5,075 nucleotides of DNA from assembly GCA_937860165.1 (NCBI GenBank), contig CALMBE010000510.1:1-5075 (forward strand), written 5' to 3'. The notes beneath the pieces were generated by a model. It ran no database searches. It was not told where the DNA came from and worked only from the letters and a program-made list of their open reading frames with translations. This DNA comes from an uncultured Planctomycetaceae bacterium (lineage in GTDB: Bacteria; Planctomycetota; Planctomycetia; Pirellulales; Lacipirellulaceae). Both the position numbers and the translations under genes were made by a program. Numbering within the stretch: the stretch's first letter is position 1; every line of letters begins with the position of its first letter. This document shows, in pieces, positions 4,870-5,075 of this stretch.

Positions 4870-5075
4870 CTATATTCCTTTCCCCACGAGTTGCTCCCAC
4901 TGCGAATTGGTGAGTACTTCCGGCTCCCGGTCCTTGAACGCGCCACCGTGCTTGTTCCTGCTCCAAACCAGATAGGCATCCAAATCCGCTTCGTGCAGTT
5001 TCCACAGGAGTTCCTTCGCACCTTCGTCACCTTTGGTATCCGTATCGAGCATGATCCCAACACGACAGTTCGCGT
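4870..5075 (-). CDS. C-terminal end of a larger protein, possibly Toprim-like (partial)
   Basis: The frame is open from the right window edge to TAG at 4870-4872, giving at least 68 codons. The visible part reads ANCRVGIMLDTDTKGDEGAK, then ELLWKLHEADLDAYLVWSR, and ends TNSQWEQLVGKGI. A hydrophobic strand followed by DTDxxGxxGA and a helix, then another strand (AYLVW), resembles the DxD metal site of Toprim domains in primases, topoisomerases and OLD-type nucleases. This is a weak resemblance over about 30 residues, and the rest of the protein lies outside the window. The ATG at 5052 need not be the start, because the frame continues upstream without interruption. It reads in the same direction as the toxin-antitoxin pair, 79 bp ahead of the antitoxin start. 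Confidence 0.5.
   Translation of the reverse strand, partial: ANCRVGIMLDTDTKGDEGAKELLWKLHEADLDAYLVWSRNKHGGAFKDREPEVLTNSQWEQLVGKGI

Noticed and set aside
1..5075. CRISPR array or retron-like system
   Set aside because: No regularly spaced direct repeats, cas genes or reverse transcriptase motifs are visible on either strand.

Overview
The window is a nested pile of insertion sequences (about 1-3592), then a gene-free, hairpin-rich spacer (3593-4047), then a minus-strand accessory block: a PIN-family toxin, its putative antitoxin, and the 3' end of a larger gene that leaves the window. Base composition is moderately GC-rich. The mix of IS630, ISL3, IS701 and ISKra4 elements together with a PIN_3-type toxin resembles accessory regions of Planctomycetota genomes. 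That is an inference from protein flavour; no taxonomic marker is present.

Mobile region, left to right. Positions 1-89 hold a minus-strand IS630 transposase fragment, cut off by the window edge. It abuts the last ~105 codons of an ISL3-family transposase (85-399 plus 1908-1916, minus strand), which carries an amber codon. A complete IS701-family element (400-1907) sits inside the ISL3 remnant. It has imperfect terminal inverted repeats beginning with nine identical bases and a 4-bp target duplication GTAG (396-399 / 1908-1911). Its transposase gene spans 415-1822 and is broken twice: an in-frame TAG at codon 60 and a +1 shift in an A8 run near the C-terminus. Five bases beyond the right GTAG begins a complete ISKra4-like element (1917-3592) with perfect 19-bp terminal inverted repeats. 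Its transposase is split by a +1 shift in a T7 run, so its N-terminal zinc-ribbon part and its DDE part lie in different frames.

The order of events can be read from the sequence. ISL3 was already a fragment beside IS630 or was cut later. IS701 arrived after ISL3, because its duplication lies within ISL3 codons. ISKra4 now replaces the rest of ISL3 and has no visible target duplication, which suggests a deletion next to it.

The spacer 3593-4047 holds no convincing gene but has many inverted repeats, including a 9-bp hairpin overlapping a 15-bp inverted repeat. The toxin (4048-4503) follows its putative antitoxin (4506-4790) with a 2-nt gap, so they look like one operon reading leftward. A possible Toprim-like protein C-terminus (4870-5075) lies upstream on the same strand. 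No wholly new system is demonstrated. The best leads are the two homopolymer frameshifts, the unnamed antitoxin family, and the structured spacer.
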